DNA from: Zoogloea sp041914405
GTDB lineage: Bacteria > Pseudomonadota > Gammaproteobacteria > Burkholderiales > Rhodocyclaceae
Direction: 5' to 3'
Assembly: GCF_041914405.1 (NCBI RefSeq)
Contig: NZ_JAYSDK010000005.1
Location: 120,052 to 184,051 of the forward strand
Length of the DNA: 64,000 nucleotides
Part shown: one piece after another, positions 44,402-52,785 of the stretch
Position numbering within the stretch: the first letter of the stretch is position 1
Layout of the letters: the number at the start of each line of letters is the position of its first letter
Position numbers and translations under genes: made by a program
Notes under the pieces: generated by a model
What the model saw: the letters and a program-made list of their open reading frames with translations, nothing else
Told to the model about the DNA's origin: nothing
The model's database searches: none

Positions 44402-44673
44402 TCGTCCTTCCATTCGATCCAGTTCTGTTCGTCAGCCATCTTGAGGAAGGCTTCCACATCGGCGGTCAGGTTGCTGGCGTTGAACGCAGCCTCCAGGTCG
44501 GCAACGATCTCCGCCACGCTGCGCTCACCGTCGCAGCGTTTGAGGATCTCGCCGGCGCTCTGGTTGAGCTTGACCATGCCTTCCGGGTACAGCAGCACGT
44601 GGGCCTGCTGGGCTGGCTCCCACTGGAAGCGGAACAGGCGGTTGATGGCGGGACGGGCGGTGGCGGTGGTCAT
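44398..44673 (-). CDS. pqqD: PqqD, PqqA-binding chaperone
   Basis: PqqD binds the PqqA precursor peptide and presents it to PqqE. The 91-residue product is of normal length, with LFRFQWEPAQQAHVLLYPEGMVKLNQSA and GERSVAEIVADLE as family landmarks. It is separated from pqqC by 152 bases that contain a repeat and the assembly gap, unlike the usual abutting C-D arrangement. It overlaps pqqE by four bases. Confidence 0.95.
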   Translation of the reverse strand: MTTATARPAINRLFRFQWEPAQQAHVLLYPEGMVKLNQSAGEILKRCDGERSVAEIVADLEAAFNASNLTADVEAFLKMADEQNWIEWKDE

Positions 44674-44701
44674 GGCAGGTGCGCTTTCTTCTGTCCTGTG
44701 G

Positions 44702-44751
44702 GGTCGAATTCATTCGACCGCGGTGGTTCATCGACGAGATCTGGTCGAATG
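44702..44751. repeat. Paired palindromes, T/A variant, interrupted by the gap
   Basis: GGTCGAATTCATTCGACC (44702-44719) and the half GGTCGAATG (44743-44751), whose other half falls in the Ns. The start-to-start period is 41 bases, as in two other pairs. The third base pair of the stem is T-A rather than G-C, on both sides of the palindrome. Confidence 0.8.
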
Positions 44752-44761
44752 NNNNNNNNNN
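44752..44761. other. Assembly gap (10 Ns)
   Basis: Ten undetermined bases in the pqqC-pqqD spacer. The right flank is a run of C and G that may also be low quality. The gap begins inside a palindromic repeat, which probably caused the break; true length unknown. Confidence 0.99.
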
Positions 44762-44825
44762 CCTGCCCCCGGGGGGGTTAACCCCCGCTTAGGTGGCCTA
44801 TGCAATCCCACCCCACGGTTTGACC

Positions 44826-45542
44826 TTACAGCGGGCCGCCTTCCAGGCCGTACTTGACCATCATCGCGTCGTTCATCGACCACAGGATGTCGAGCTTGAA
44901 CTTGAGGATGTCGAGTGCGCGGAGCTGGGCGGCGCGGGTGTCGAAGTAGCCGAGGGTGATCGCCAGGCCTTGTTCCACGTCGCGGCGGGCCTGGGTGACC
45001 CGGTTGCGGAAGTACTGCAGGCCGTCGGACTCGATCCACGGGTAGTGCTCGGGCCAGTTGGCCAGACGCTGCTTGTGGATGGTGGGCGCGAACAGCTCGG
45101 TGAGGCTGGAACACACGGACTCCTGCCACGGGCGCTGGCGGCAGAAGTTGAGGTAGGCGTCACAGGCGAAGCGCACCGCGGGGATCACGTGGCGCTGGTC
45201 GACGATCTCCTCGCGGCTGAGGCCGACAGCCTGGCCGAGGCGCAGCCAGGCTTCGATGCCGCCGGCGTCGTCGCCGTGGCCGTCGTGGTCGAGGATGCGC
45301 TGGATCCACTCCCGGCGTACTTCCCGGTCCGGACAGTTGGACATCACCGCGGCGTCCTTCTGCGGGATGATGATCTGGTAGTAGTAGCGGTTGGCCACCC
45401 AGCCCTGGATCTGCTCACGCGTCGCCTTGCCGGTGTTGAGCATGACGTTGAAGGGATGGTGGATGTGGTATGCAGCGCCCTTGTCGCGCAGCTGCGCTTC
45501 GAACTCTTCGGGCGTCCAGGGGCGAAGTGGGTCTTGGCTCAC
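44826..45542 (-). CDS. pqqC: PqqC, PQQ synthase
   Basis: PqqC is the cofactor-free oxidase that closes the ring and completes PQQ by an eight-electron oxidation. The 238-residue product matches the family in length and has HIHHPFNVMLNTG, WVANRYYYQIIIPQKDAA, DREVRREWIQRILDHDG and YPWIESDGLQYFRNR. Its start overlaps the pqqB stop by four bases. Confidence 0.97.
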   Translation of the reverse strand: MSQDPLRPWTPEEFEAQLRDKGAAYHIHHPFNVMLNTGKATREQIQGWVANRYYYQIIIPQKDAAVMSNCPDREVRREWIQRILDHDGHGDDAGGIEAWLRLGQAVGLSREEIVDQRHVIPAVRFACDAYLNFCRQRPWQESVCSSLTELFAPTIHKQRLANWPEHYPWIESDGLQYFRNRVTQARRDVEQGLAITLGYFDTRAAQLRALDILKFKLDILWSMNDAMMVKYGLEGGPL

Positions 45543-46456
45543 AGTGCGATCTCCATGCCGTCGTAGGCCACCTCGATGCCGGCGGCGGTCAGGGCCGCGC
45601 GTTCCGCCGAGCTTTCGTCGAGGATCGGGTTGGTGTTGTTGATGTGGATGAGGACGCGGCGCACGTGGCGCGGCAGGCGGCTGAGTTGTTCGATCATGCC
45701 GCCGGGGCCGCTCTGGGCCAGGTGGCCGATGTCACGGGCGCGTTTCTTTGAAAGGCCGAGGCTGATCATCTCGTCGTCGGTCCAGAAGGTGCCGTCCACC
45801 ATCACGCAGTCGGCGCTGCTCATCGCGTCGAAGACGGCGTCGTCCACTTCGGCCAGGCCGGGCGCGTAGAACACCCGCTTGCCGGTGGCCGGGTCGATGA
45901 CGGTGAGGCCGATGTTGTCGCCGGGCACCGGGTTGCCGCGGTGCGGCGAGTAGGGCGGTGCCGCCGACAGCAGCGGCATGGCGCGCCAGTCCAGGCTGGC
46001 GGAGCCCTGCGGGTGGAAGCTGCGGCCGTCGAGCGGAACCGGCTGGCGGTTCACGCCGCAATAGTGTTCGAGCAGGTGCAGGATGGGGTTGCCGCGGGTC
46101 AGATCCTCGAACACCGGGTCGGTGGTCCAGATCGGCCACGGGCTGCCCTTTTCGCGCAGCATGTAGAGGCCGGTGGTGTGGTCGATCTGGGCGTCCACCA
46201 GGACGACCGATTCAATACCGCAGCCGCGCAGGCCTTCAGTGGGCCAGGTGCCGGCAAATTGCTGGAATTGCTGCAGGATGTCCGGCGAGGCATTGACGAG
46301 GGTCCATCGGGCGCCGTCGGCGCTCACTGCGATGGACGACTGGGTGCGGCGCTGCAGGCCCGCCTGGCCGGCACGTACGCCCCGGCAGTTGGCACAGTTG
46401 CAGTTCCACTGGGGAAAGCCACCGCCGGCGGCGGAGCCGAGAACTCGGATTTTCAT
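45539..46456 (-). CDS. pqqB: PqqB, metallo-beta-lactamase-fold PQQ synthesis protein
   Basis: A 305-residue PqqB, proposed to hydroxylate the tyrosine part of the PQQ precursor. It opens with LGSAAGGGFPQWNCNCANC, the family's N-terminal Cys-bearing motif. It has the metal-site region VLVDAQIDHTTGLYMLRE, in which PqqB-type Asp replaces the usual His, and IHINNTNPI near the C-terminus. It lies 120 bases after pqqA and overlaps pqqC by four bases. Confidence 0.97.
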   Translation of the reverse strand: MKIRVLGSAAGGGFPQWNCNCANCRGVRAGQAGLQRRTQSSIAVSADGARWTLVNASPDILQQFQQFAGTWPTEGLRGCGIESVVLVDAQIDHTTGLYMLREKGSPWPIWTTDPVFEDLTRGNPILHLLEHYCGVNRQPVPLDGRSFHPQGSASLDWRAMPLLSAAPPYSPHRGNPVPGDNIGLTVIDPATGKRVFYAPGLAEVDDAVFDAMSSADCVMVDGTFWTDDEMISLGLSKKRARDIGHLAQSGPGGMIEQLSRLPRHVRRVLIHINNTNPILDESSAERAALTAAGIEVAYDGMEIAL

Positions 46457-46576
46457 GGCTTGGACGTGACCGCTGAGGCTGTGTGGGGCGTTGCGGAGCT
46501 GGGGGGCAGAGCCGCAACGCCGACTCGCTATCGCGAGATGGGCGGACAGACCCTTGGCGGGTCTATCCGGGCGCCA

Positions 46577-46651
46577 TCACTTGGCGGCGATGTACATGGT
46601 GATTTCGAAGCCGAAACGCAGATCGCAAGCTTGGGGGGTGGTCCAGGTCAT
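46577..46651 (-). CDS. pqqA: PqqA, PQQ precursor peptide
   Basis: A 24-codon gene. The peptide begins MTWTTPQACDLRFGFEITMY and ends with Ile-Ala-Ala-Lys. The Glu16 and Tyr20 that become PQQ are present in the conserved E-x-x-x-Y arrangement. TTGGAGAC precedes the ATG. It is first in the order pqqA-B-C-(gap)-D-E. It is short enough to be missed by automated callers. Confidence 0.96.
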   Translation of the reverse strand: MTWTTPQACDLRFGFEITMYIAAK

Positions 46652-46743
46652 GATGAGTCTCCAATTTTTTGATTGATGGTTACGGTCCGCCGGAGGGCGA
46701 ATCCGTGGAATGCATTGTTGCGGGGACGGCATACTTGCGCCTC

Positions 46744-46761
46744 ACGAAAATCATTATTTCG
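46744..46761. promoter_or_regulatory. Palindrome between pqqA and the aminopeptidase gene
   Basis: CGAAAATCATTATTTCG is an imperfect inverted repeat about 95 bases upstream of pqqA. Its - strand reading contains ATGATTTTC, which also occurs at a similar distance upstream of the pqqU-like gene (54994-55006). It is an operator candidate only. Confidence 0.4.
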
Positions 46762-46769
46762 AGGTTGAG

Positions 46770-47669
46770 ATGGCGAACGGACTGCTCGACGTGGGTGACG
46801 GCCACCGGTTGTATTACGAGACCTGGGGAAACCCGGCCGGTACTCCGGTAGTGGTGCTCCACGGCGGACCGGGCAGCGGCTGCAGCCCGCGCCTGCGCGA
46901 GCTCTATGACGCGCGGCGCCATCACGTGGTGTTCTTCGACCAGCGGGGCTGCGGGCGCTCGCTGCCGTTTGGCGAGATCCTCGCCAACACCACGGCGCAT
47001 CTCATCGACGACATCGAGCGCCTGCGCCGCCATCTCGGCATTGCGCGCTGGTGGGTGAGCGGCGGCTCGTGGGGGGCAACGCTGGCGCTGGTCTATGCGG
47101 CGGCGCATCCGCAGATGGTGGAGGGCGTGGTGGTGCGCAGCCTTTTCATGCCGGGCGACGGCAATGTGCGCTGGTTCTTTGACGGGCTGGCAGCGCTGCG
47201 ACCGGAGGCCTGGCAGGCCTTGTCCGCGACGCTGGGGGGGGCGCCGGATCCGCTGACCGAACTGGTGGTGCGTCTCGGGGGTGATGACCAGGAGACTGCC
47301 CGCCAGGCCGCGCTGGCCTGGTTGCTTTATGAGCAGGCGGTGAATGATCCGGTTGCGCCGCTTCCATCACCGACTTCGGAGGAGCTCGACCGCTTGGTAG
47401 GCAAATACCGGCTGCAGGCCCATTACCTGAAGTCCGGCTGCTTTCTGAAGGAGGAGGATTTTCTTGATGCCTGTGCGGGGCTGTCCGGCCTGCCGGTCTG
47501 GCTGATCCACGGCCGTGACGACGTGGTCTGTCCGCCATCCAATGCCGAGCGTATCCACGCGTGCATCGCCGGCAGCCGATTGGTGTGGATTGACGGGTGT
47601 GCGCATGACCCCTTCCATCCGGGCATGGTGGCGGCGTGGCGGGCGGCGCTGGAAGGCGAGCCGGGCTGA
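46770..47669 (+). CDS. pip: Prolyl aminopeptidase (proline iminopeptidase)
   Basis: A 299-residue alpha/beta-hydrolase of peptidase family S33 that removes N-terminal proline. It has the oxyanion segment VVLHGGPGSGCSPRL and DQRGCGRSLP. The nucleophile elbow is GGSWGATLAL (Ser within GxSxG), the Asp is in WLIHGRDDVVCPP and the His in GCAHDPFHP. The ATG at 46770 has GAGG upstream; an in-frame ATG at 46710 would add 20 residues and cannot be excluded. It is divergent from pqqA, and homologous peptidases have been suggested to help release the modified PqqA residues. That link is speculative. Confidence 0.9.
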   Translation: MANGLLDVGDGHRLYYETWGNPAGTPVVVLHGGPGSGCSPRLRELYDARRHHVVFFDQRGCGRSLPFGEILANTTAHLIDDIERLRRHLGIARWWVSGGSWGATLALVYAAAHPQMVEGVVVRSLFMPGDGNVRWFFDGLAALRPEAWQALSATLGGAPDPLTELVVRLGGDDQETARQAALAWLLYEQAVNDPVAPLPSPTSEELDRLVGKYRLQAHYLKSGCFLKEEDFLDACAGLSGLPVWLIHGRDDVVCPPSNAERIHACIAGSRLVWIDGCAHDPFHPGMVAAWRAALEGEPG

Positions 47670-47809
47670 GAAATGGCCGGTGCGCGCATTGGCTGGCGCC
47701 AATTGATGCGGGTCAATGAGACGGGCAGGGGCGGAGGGCTAGCATCGCGCCGTGTTCCCGCTGTGTTTCTTGGGAACCCCCAATCCCCATCCGATTACCG
47801 AGACCGTTC

Positions 47810-48223
47810 ATGCGTACAACAAAACTCCTCCCCCTGCTTCTTGTTGCCCTGCTGGCAGCCTGTGGCAAGTCCGAAGCCCCCAAGTCCGAGGCACCGAAGG
47901 CTGAAGCGCCTGCTGCCGCTGCTGCGCCGGCCGCAGCCCCGGCGCCGGTTGCCGACGCGGCAGCCGATGGCGGCAAGGGCCTCGACGTGTTCAAGAAGAC
48001 CTGTGTGATGTGTCACCAGACCGGCGTGGCCGGTGCGCCCAAGCTCGGCGACAAGGCCGACTGGGGCCCGCGCATCGCGCAGGGCAAAGACGTCCTGTAC
48101 AAGCACGCTATCGAGGGCTTCAATGGAAGCAAGGGCGCCATGCCGGCCAAGGGCGGCAACCCGTCCCTGTCCGATGAAGAGATGAAGGCCGCTGTCGACT
48201 ACATCGTCAGCAAGGGTCAGTAA
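47810..48223 (+). CDS. Cytochrome c5-type lipoprotein
   Basis: A 137-residue class I c-type cytochrome. The signal ends in a lipobox, LLAACGKSE, and is followed by an Ala/Pro/Lys linker (about residues 22-55). The heme motif is CVMCH. The axial Met lies in the GAMPAKGGNPSLSDEE segment typical of cytochrome c5. It would be membrane-anchored and carry electrons in the periplasm. It could accept electrons from the quinoprotein dehydrogenase or a denitrification chain, but the sequence does not decide. Confidence 0.92.
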   Translation: MRTTKLLPLLLVALLAACGKSEAPKSEAPKAEAPAAAAAPAAAPAPVADAAADGGKGLDVFKKTCVMCHQTGVAGAPKLGDKADWGPRIAQGKDVLYKHAIEGFNGSKGAMPAKGGNPSLSDEEMKAAVDYIVSKGQ

Positions 48224-48271
48224 GCGTTTGATTCTCCTTTGACCTCTGCGCGCACCCCCCGCGCGCTAAAG

Positions 48272-48304
48272 CCCGGCCGGGCAATTTGCGGCCGGGTTTT
48301 TTTT
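48272..48304 (+). terminator. Terminator after cytochrome c5 gene
   Basis: CCCGGCCG (48272-48279) pairs with CGGCCGGG (48289-48296), followed by eight T. Confidence 0.92.
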
Positions 48305-48325
48305 GTCTGCTGAAGCAGGGGGCAT

Positions 48326-48379
48326 GGGCGAATGAATTCGCCCCCACAGACGTTCCCGTAGGGGCGAATTCATTCGCCC
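48326..48379. repeat. Paired GGGCGAAT palindromes (36-nt period)
   Basis: GGGCGAATGAATTCGCCC (48326-48343) and GGGCGAATTCATTCGCCC (48362-48379) have opposite centres and an 18-base spacer. This is shorter than the 23 bases in the other pairs. Confidence 0.88.
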
Positions 48380-48506
48380 GAATGCTGGCCGGAGCGTGTG
48401 ACAGGTCCGGCAAACCCGATGCAGATCAAGGAAAGCCGGTTTGGCCGGCGGCACACTGACGATACCCGACAGATTCAGTCGGATTTATCGATACTTTGGA
48501 GCCAGC

Positions 48507-48773
48507 ATGCAAACCATTCACGTCTGCAACCACACCACCCCCGAAGCCATCTACCCGTTCGACGCCCGCGGCATCGCCAAGCGGTTCCGCCACGCAGCCA
48601 TCTTCGGTGCGCTGGATGCGCTTGTGCCGGGTGAGACGATGCGCTTCTGCAACGACCATGATCCGCTGCCGCTGCTGGCCCAGCTGCAGCAGCGCTACGG
48701 TGAGACGGTATCCATTACCTACCAGCAGCGCGAGCCCGGCGCGATCGTCATCGATTTCGCCAAGCTCGGCTGA
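48507..48773 (+). CDS. DUF2249 domain protein
   Basis: An 88-residue protein of the DUF2249 family, seen by DARGIAKRFRHAAIFGALDALVPGETM, FCNDHDPLPLLAQLQ and the final EPGAIVIDFAKLG. The small TusA-like domain is frequent near nitrate and NO metabolism genes. TTTGGAGCC precedes the start. A weak FNR/Dnr-like box (CCGAT-N4-ATCAA, 48416-48429) lies upstream. Molecular function is unknown. Confidence 0.88.
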   Translation: MQTIHVCNHTTPEAIYPFDARGIAKRFRHAAIFGALDALVPGETMRFCNDHDPLPLLAQLQQRYGETVSITYQQREPGAIVIDFAKLG

Positions 48774-48779
48774 ACGCGT

Positions 48780-49964
48780 TCAGGTCTGGTCGCCCCGCAC
48801 GTAGTCGAGGGCCTCGTGCTGGAACAGCACGGCGGTCATCGTCGTCGGGGTGATCAGGCCGGCCAGACGGCCGTCTTCGTCCACTACGGGCAGTGCGCCT
48901 TGCCCCTTCTGGCCGAGGATGTCCGCCGCGACGGCGATGCCGTCGCTGAGGCTGGCGGTGCGCAGGCCGCTGCGTGGTGTGTGCATGATCTGCCCGACGA
49001 CCTCCGGTTTGTCGGTATGCGGACCAGGCGTCGGACGCAGCAGGCGGCGCACGTTGTCACCGATGCGCTGGCCATTGTCCGGCTCGACGTGGCGAAGGAA
49101 ATCTTCGAGCGTCAGCAGGCCGATGACCCGCTCGGCCCGGTCTACCACCGGCAGCACCGAGAGGGCGTGGCGATTCATCAGCCGCCAGGCCTCGTTCAGT
49201 TCGGTAGCGAAGTCCACGCGGTGCGCGGCTGGCCCCATCACGTCGCCACAGGTCAGCAGCACGTGGCGGTGAAAGGCGTGGCGCGCTGCGCGCTGGAAGA
49301 CTTGGGTCAGGTCTTCCTCGCTGATGTCCAGGTAGGCGTCGATCTCTTCAAGTGCCGCGGCCAGGTCAGGCTGGCGGATGCCGGCAGGGTTGCGCTCCGG
49401 CGCCTTGGGCGTGGATACAGCGGGTGAACACAGCGGATAGCGTCGGCCGGAGATCAGATTATTGACGGTGGTTGCTGCCAGCAGCATGGCAATCACGTTC
49501 CAGCCGACCCCGGCCAGGCTGGTCAGTGGGTCGAGCCCCTGGGAGGCGGCGCCGACCATCACCAGCGCCATCGCGCCGCCGGGTGGGTGGATGCAGCGCA
49601 GCTGGCCCATGAACCACACCGAGATGGCCACAGCCAGCGCGCCGGCAAGGAACGGTGAGGTGATCCAGTGCCCGCAGGCGAAGCCGGTCAGCGCCGGCAG
49701 CAGCAGGCCGCCGGCCACGGACCACGGCTGGGCCAGCGGCGAGTGCGGTAAGGTGAACAGGATCACCGAGGTTGCGCCAAGAGGCGCCAGTTGCCGCTTG
49801 GCTTCGGCCGGTACGGGCAACACGAACAACACGCTTTCGTAGATCAGCACACCGATGACTGCCGCAAGAGCGCTGCGCCAGCGTTCGGCACGGGACAGGG
49901 GGGCTGCATCGGCGAAGAGATAACGGCGGGAGAAACGGAGCAGGGCGAGGCGAATGGTTTCCAT
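48780..49964 (-). CDS. HPP family membrane protein with C-terminal CBS pair
   Basis: A 394-residue protein. The first half has about five membrane helices and the HPP motif in CIHPPGGAMALVMVG. The second half (about residues 235-390) is two CBS domains (CGDVMGPAAHRVDF, ALSVLPVVDRAERVIGLLT, QIMHTPRSGLRT, GALPVVDEDGRLAGLIT). Plant HPP proteins have been linked to nitrite transport, and CBS pairs usually sense adenine nucleotides. It converges with the DUF2249 gene, six bases apart. Confidence 0.9.
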   Translation of the reverse strand: METIRLALLRFSRRYLFADAAPLSRAERWRSALAAVIGVLIYESVLFVLPVPAEAKRQLAPLGATSVILFTLPHSPLAQPWSVAGGLLLPALTGFACGHWITSPFLAGALAVAISVWFMGQLRCIHPPGGAMALVMVGAASQGLDPLTSLAGVGWNVIAMLLAATTVNNLISGRRYPLCSPAVSTPKAPERNPAGIRQPDLAAALEEIDAYLDISEEDLTQVFQRAARHAFHRHVLLTCGDVMGPAAHRVDFATELNEAWRLMNRHALSVLPVVDRAERVIGLLTLEDFLRHVEPDNGQRIGDNVRRLLRPTPGPHTDKPEVVGQIMHTPRSGLRTASLSDGIAVAADILGQKGQGALPVVDEDGRLAGLITPTTMTAVLFQHEALDYVRGDQT

Positions 49965-50064
49965 GGGGGTGAATCTTGTTTTCTTGTTCTGGCATGCCGG
50001 TGGGCATGCAGCCTAGGGATGATTCCTTGCATGGGCCTTGATCTGTGATTGTTTGGAGGAATAA

Positions 50065-51174
50065 GTGCTGATCTATCTGGGGGCGAGTGTCGTCGCTGCA
50101 TTCGGGCTGGCCATCGGGCTGGCGGTGACGGGGGCTTCGCCGGCCGCCGCCGCCCACGCGGCCTTTGCGTTGGGGGCGATGCCGCTGATCTTCGCGGCGA
50201 TGGGGCATTTCGTGCCGGTGCTGACGCGCAGCGGCGCGGCGGAAAAGCCAATCCACTTCCTGCCACTGGTGCTGCAACTGGCCGGCTTGTTGGTGGTGGC
50301 TGCGCTGGCCGGTGTGCTCCCCGGCTGGAGTCTGCATCTGGCGGCGAGCGTGGGCATTGCGGCGGCCCTGGGCTTCCTGGCCTGGCAGTGGCGGCGTGGA
50401 CGGGCCGCGCTGGGGCGTCCGCACCCGGGGCTGGCCTGGTACAAGGCGGCGCTGGGTTGTCTGGCCGTTGCGCTGGTGGCGATCCTCGCTGGGCTGCTGT
50501 GGCCGGCGGCGTATGCCGTGCTGCGCCTGGCCCATCTGCATCTCAATACCCTCGGCTTCATCGGCCTGACCGCCATTGGAACCCTGCATGTGCTGATGCC
50601 GACCGCTCTCGGCCAGCCGGACCCGCAGGCGGCGATGCGGCTGCGGCGCCAGTTGCCGTGGGCGCTCGGCGGTGTCGCGGCCAGTGCGGCGGCAGGGCTT
50701 ATCCCGTTGTTGGCAGTTGTGGGGGGATTTGTGATCGGTGGCGTGCTGATCCACACCTTGCATGGCTGGTGGCGGACCTACGGCCTGACGCGACTGCTAG
50801 GTGATGGCGCGGCGGTGGCGCTGACCGGGGCGACCTGCGGCCTGCTGCTGGTGATCGGCGCCGGCGCCTTGCACGGCATGGGCGGCATGCTTGCCCGTCC
50901 GGCGATTGTCGGTTTCTTCGCGCTGTTCCTGCTGCCGCTCGTGACTGGGGCGCTGTCCCAGCTGTTGCCGGTGTGGCGCCATCCCGGACCGTTGACGCCT
51001 CAGCGCACTGCAATGCGGGCGCGACTGGTGCGCTTCGGCAGCTTGCGGACCGCGCTGTTTCTGGCCGGCGGGGGCCTGCTGTTGGGCGGTGTAGCGGCGG
51101 GGGCGGCGCTGCTGGCGGCGGGGATTGCGCTGTTCGCTGGCGTCCTCGGGCACGCCCTGGTGCAGCGCGCCTGA
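50065..51174 (+). CDS. Polytopic membrane protein, unrecognised (NnrS-like organisation)
   Basis: A 369-residue, very hydrophobic protein with about 10-12 membrane helices. Conserved-looking His residues lie within helices (FAAMGHFVPVLTRSG, RLAHLHLNTLGFIGLTAIGTLHVLM, ALHGMGGML), reminiscent of heme-copper or NnrS-like proteins in denitrifying betaproteobacteria. The gene starts with GTG at 50065, preceded by TTTGGAGGAATAA. It is divergent from the HPP gene and 56 bases before threonine synthase. Metal or heme binding is a guess from the His pattern. Confidence 0.82.
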   Translation: MLIYLGASVVAAFGLAIGLAVTGASPAAAAHAAFALGAMPLIFAAMGHFVPVLTRSGAAEKPIHFLPLVLQLAGLLVVAALAGVLPGWSLHLAASVGIAAALGFLAWQWRRGRAALGRPHPGLAWYKAALGCLAVALVAILAGLLWPAAYAVLRLAHLHLNTLGFIGLTAIGTLHVLMPTALGQPDPQAAMRLRRQLPWALGGVAASAAAGLIPLLAVVGGFVIGGVLIHTLHGWWRTYGLTRLLGDGAAVALTGATCGLLLVIGAGALHGMGGMLARPAIVGFFALFLLPLVTGALSQLLPVWRHPGPLTPQRTAMRARLVRFGSLRTALFLAGGGLLLGGVAAGAALLAAGIALFAGVLGHALVQRA

Positions 51175-51230
51175 AAGGGCCCGCGGGTGTGCTATCTTCC
51201 GGGGTTTTCGTTTTCAACTCGGCGAGAACC

Positions 51231-52670
51231 ATGCGCTACATCTCCACCCGCGGCCAGTCTGCTCCCCAATCCTTCTGCGACATTCTTCTTGGCGGCCTGG
51301 CGCCGGACGGCGGCCTTTACCTGCCCGAGACTTACCCGCAGGTGACCCGTGCCGACCTGGACGCGTGGCGCAAGCTGTCCTACGCCGAGCTGGCTTTTGC
51401 CATCCTGTCGCGTTTCATCGACGACATCCCCGCTGCCGACCTGAAGGCGATCTGCGACAAGACCTACACCGCCGAGGTGTATGGCTACGTGCGCGACGAC
51501 GCCAAGGCCGCCGAGATCACTCCCGTGCATTGGCTGGAGGCCGGCAAGCTGGGCCTGCTGGAGCTGTCCAATGGTCCGACGCTGGCCTTCAAGGACATGG
51601 CCATGCAGCTCCTCGGCAACCTGTTCGAGTACGTGCTCGACAAGCGCGGCGAGCAGATCAACATCCTCGGCGCCACCTCCGGTGACACTGGCTCCGCCGC
51701 GGAATATGCGATGCGCGGCAAGCACGGCGTGCGCGTCTTCATGCTGTCGCCCCATGGCCGCATGAGCGCCTTCCAGCGCGCCCAGATGTACTCCCTGCAG
51801 GACGACAACATCTACAACATCGCCGTGCGCGGCATGTTCGACGACGCCCAAGACGTGGTGAAGGCGGTCTCCAACGACCACGCCTACAAGGCCAAGTACA
51901 AGATCGGCGCGGTCAATTCGATCAACTGGGCGCGCGTTGCAGCGCAGGTGGTGTACTACTTCAAGGGCTACTTCGCGGCCACCGAGAACAACAACCAGCA
52001 GGTCGCCTTCGTGGTGCCGTCCGGCAACTTTGGCAACATCTGCGCCGGTCACATCGCCCGCCAGATGGGCCTGCCGGTGGCCAAGCTGATCCTCGCTACC
52101 AACGAGAACGACGTGCTCGACGAGTTTTTCCGCACCGGCGTCTATCGCCCGCGCAGCACCGCCGAGACCCACGCCACCTCCAGTCCGTCGATGGATATCT
52201 CGAAGGCTTCCAACTTCGAGCGCTTCGTCTTCGACCTGGTCGGCCGCAACGGCGACAAGGTGCGCGAGCTGTGGAGCAAAGTGGATGCGGGCGGGGCCTT
52301 TGATCTGTCCGGCACGCCGGAATTCGCGGCCATCGGCCAGTACGCCTTTGCCTCTGGCAGCAGCAACCACGCCGAGCGCCTGGCGACGATCCGCCGCGCC
52401 GACAAGGACTACGGCACGGTCATCGACACCCACACCGCTGACGGCCTGAAGGTCGCGCTGGAACTGCGCGACCCGTCCGTGCCGACCCTGGTGCTGGAAA
52501 CCGCCCAGCCGGCCAAGTTCGAGGACACCATCGTCGAAGCCCTGGGCCGAAAGCCCGCGCGCCCGGCCGGTCTGGACAACATTGAGGCGCTGCCGCAGCG
52601 CGTCGAGGTGATGGATGTGGATGCAGAGGCCATCAAGGCTCTGATTGCCCGTACGGTCGAAGCCGGCTGA
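51231..52670 (+). CDS. thrC: Threonine synthase
   Basis: ThrC converts phosphohomoserine to threonine with PLP. The 479-residue product is of the long, yeast/proteobacterial class. The start MRYISTRGQSAPQSF is canonical. The PLP Lys is in NGPTLAFKDMAMQLLG, and the phosphate-binding and substrate segments include GATSGDTGSAAEYAM and VPSGNFGNICAGHIAR. A frame open upstream into the membrane-protein gene is not used. A strong terminator follows. Confidence 0.97.
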   Translation: MRYISTRGQSAPQSFCDILLGGLAPDGGLYLPETYPQVTRADLDAWRKLSYAELAFAILSRFIDDIPAADLKAICDKTYTAEVYGYVRDDAKAAEITPVHWLEAGKLGLLELSNGPTLAFKDMAMQLLGNLFEYVLDKRGEQINILGATSGDTGSAAEYAMRGKHGVRVFMLSPHGRMSAFQRAQMYSLQDDNIYNIAVRGMFDDAQDVVKAVSNDHAYKAKYKIGAVNSINWARVAAQVVYYFKGYFAATENNNQQVAFVVPSGNFGNICAGHIARQMGLPVAKLILATNENDVLDEFFRTGVYRPRSTAETHATSSPSMDISKASNFERFVFDLVGRNGDKVRELWSKVDAGGAFDLSGTPEFAAIGQYAFASGSSNHAERLATIRRADKDYGTVIDTHTADGLKVALELRDPSVPTLVLETAQPAKFEDTIVEALGRKPARPAGLDNIEALPQRVEVMDVDAEAIKALIARTVEAG

Positions 52671-52688
52671 TAGGCGTTCTGCTTCATG

Positions 52689-52718
52689 AAAAATGGCCCG
52701 GATGTCCGGGCCATTTTT
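52689..52718. terminator. Bidirectional terminator after thrC
   Basis: AAAAATGGCCCGGA and TCCGGGCCATTTTT are perfect 14-base arms around TG. A/T tracts at both ends suit both thrC and the convergent receptor gene. Confidence 0.93.
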
Positions 52719-52740
52719 CTTGGTGGGAGGGCGGGGCCTT

Positions 52741-52772
52741 TCCTGTGGGGCGAATGAATTCGCCCCACAGGA
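52741..52772. repeat. Dispersed palindrome, long form
   Basis: TCCTGTGGGGCGAAT and ATTCGCCCCACAGGA form perfect 15-base arms around GA. It lies between the thrC terminator and the 3' end of the receptor gene. Confidence 0.9.
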
Positions 52773-52785
52773 TGCCGCTGGTGGC

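Noticed and set aside
48416..48429. An FNR/Dnr box upstream of the DUF2249 gene
   Set aside because: The left half is CCGAT rather than TTGAT and no well-spaced -10 element is apparent, so it is mentioned only as weak context.
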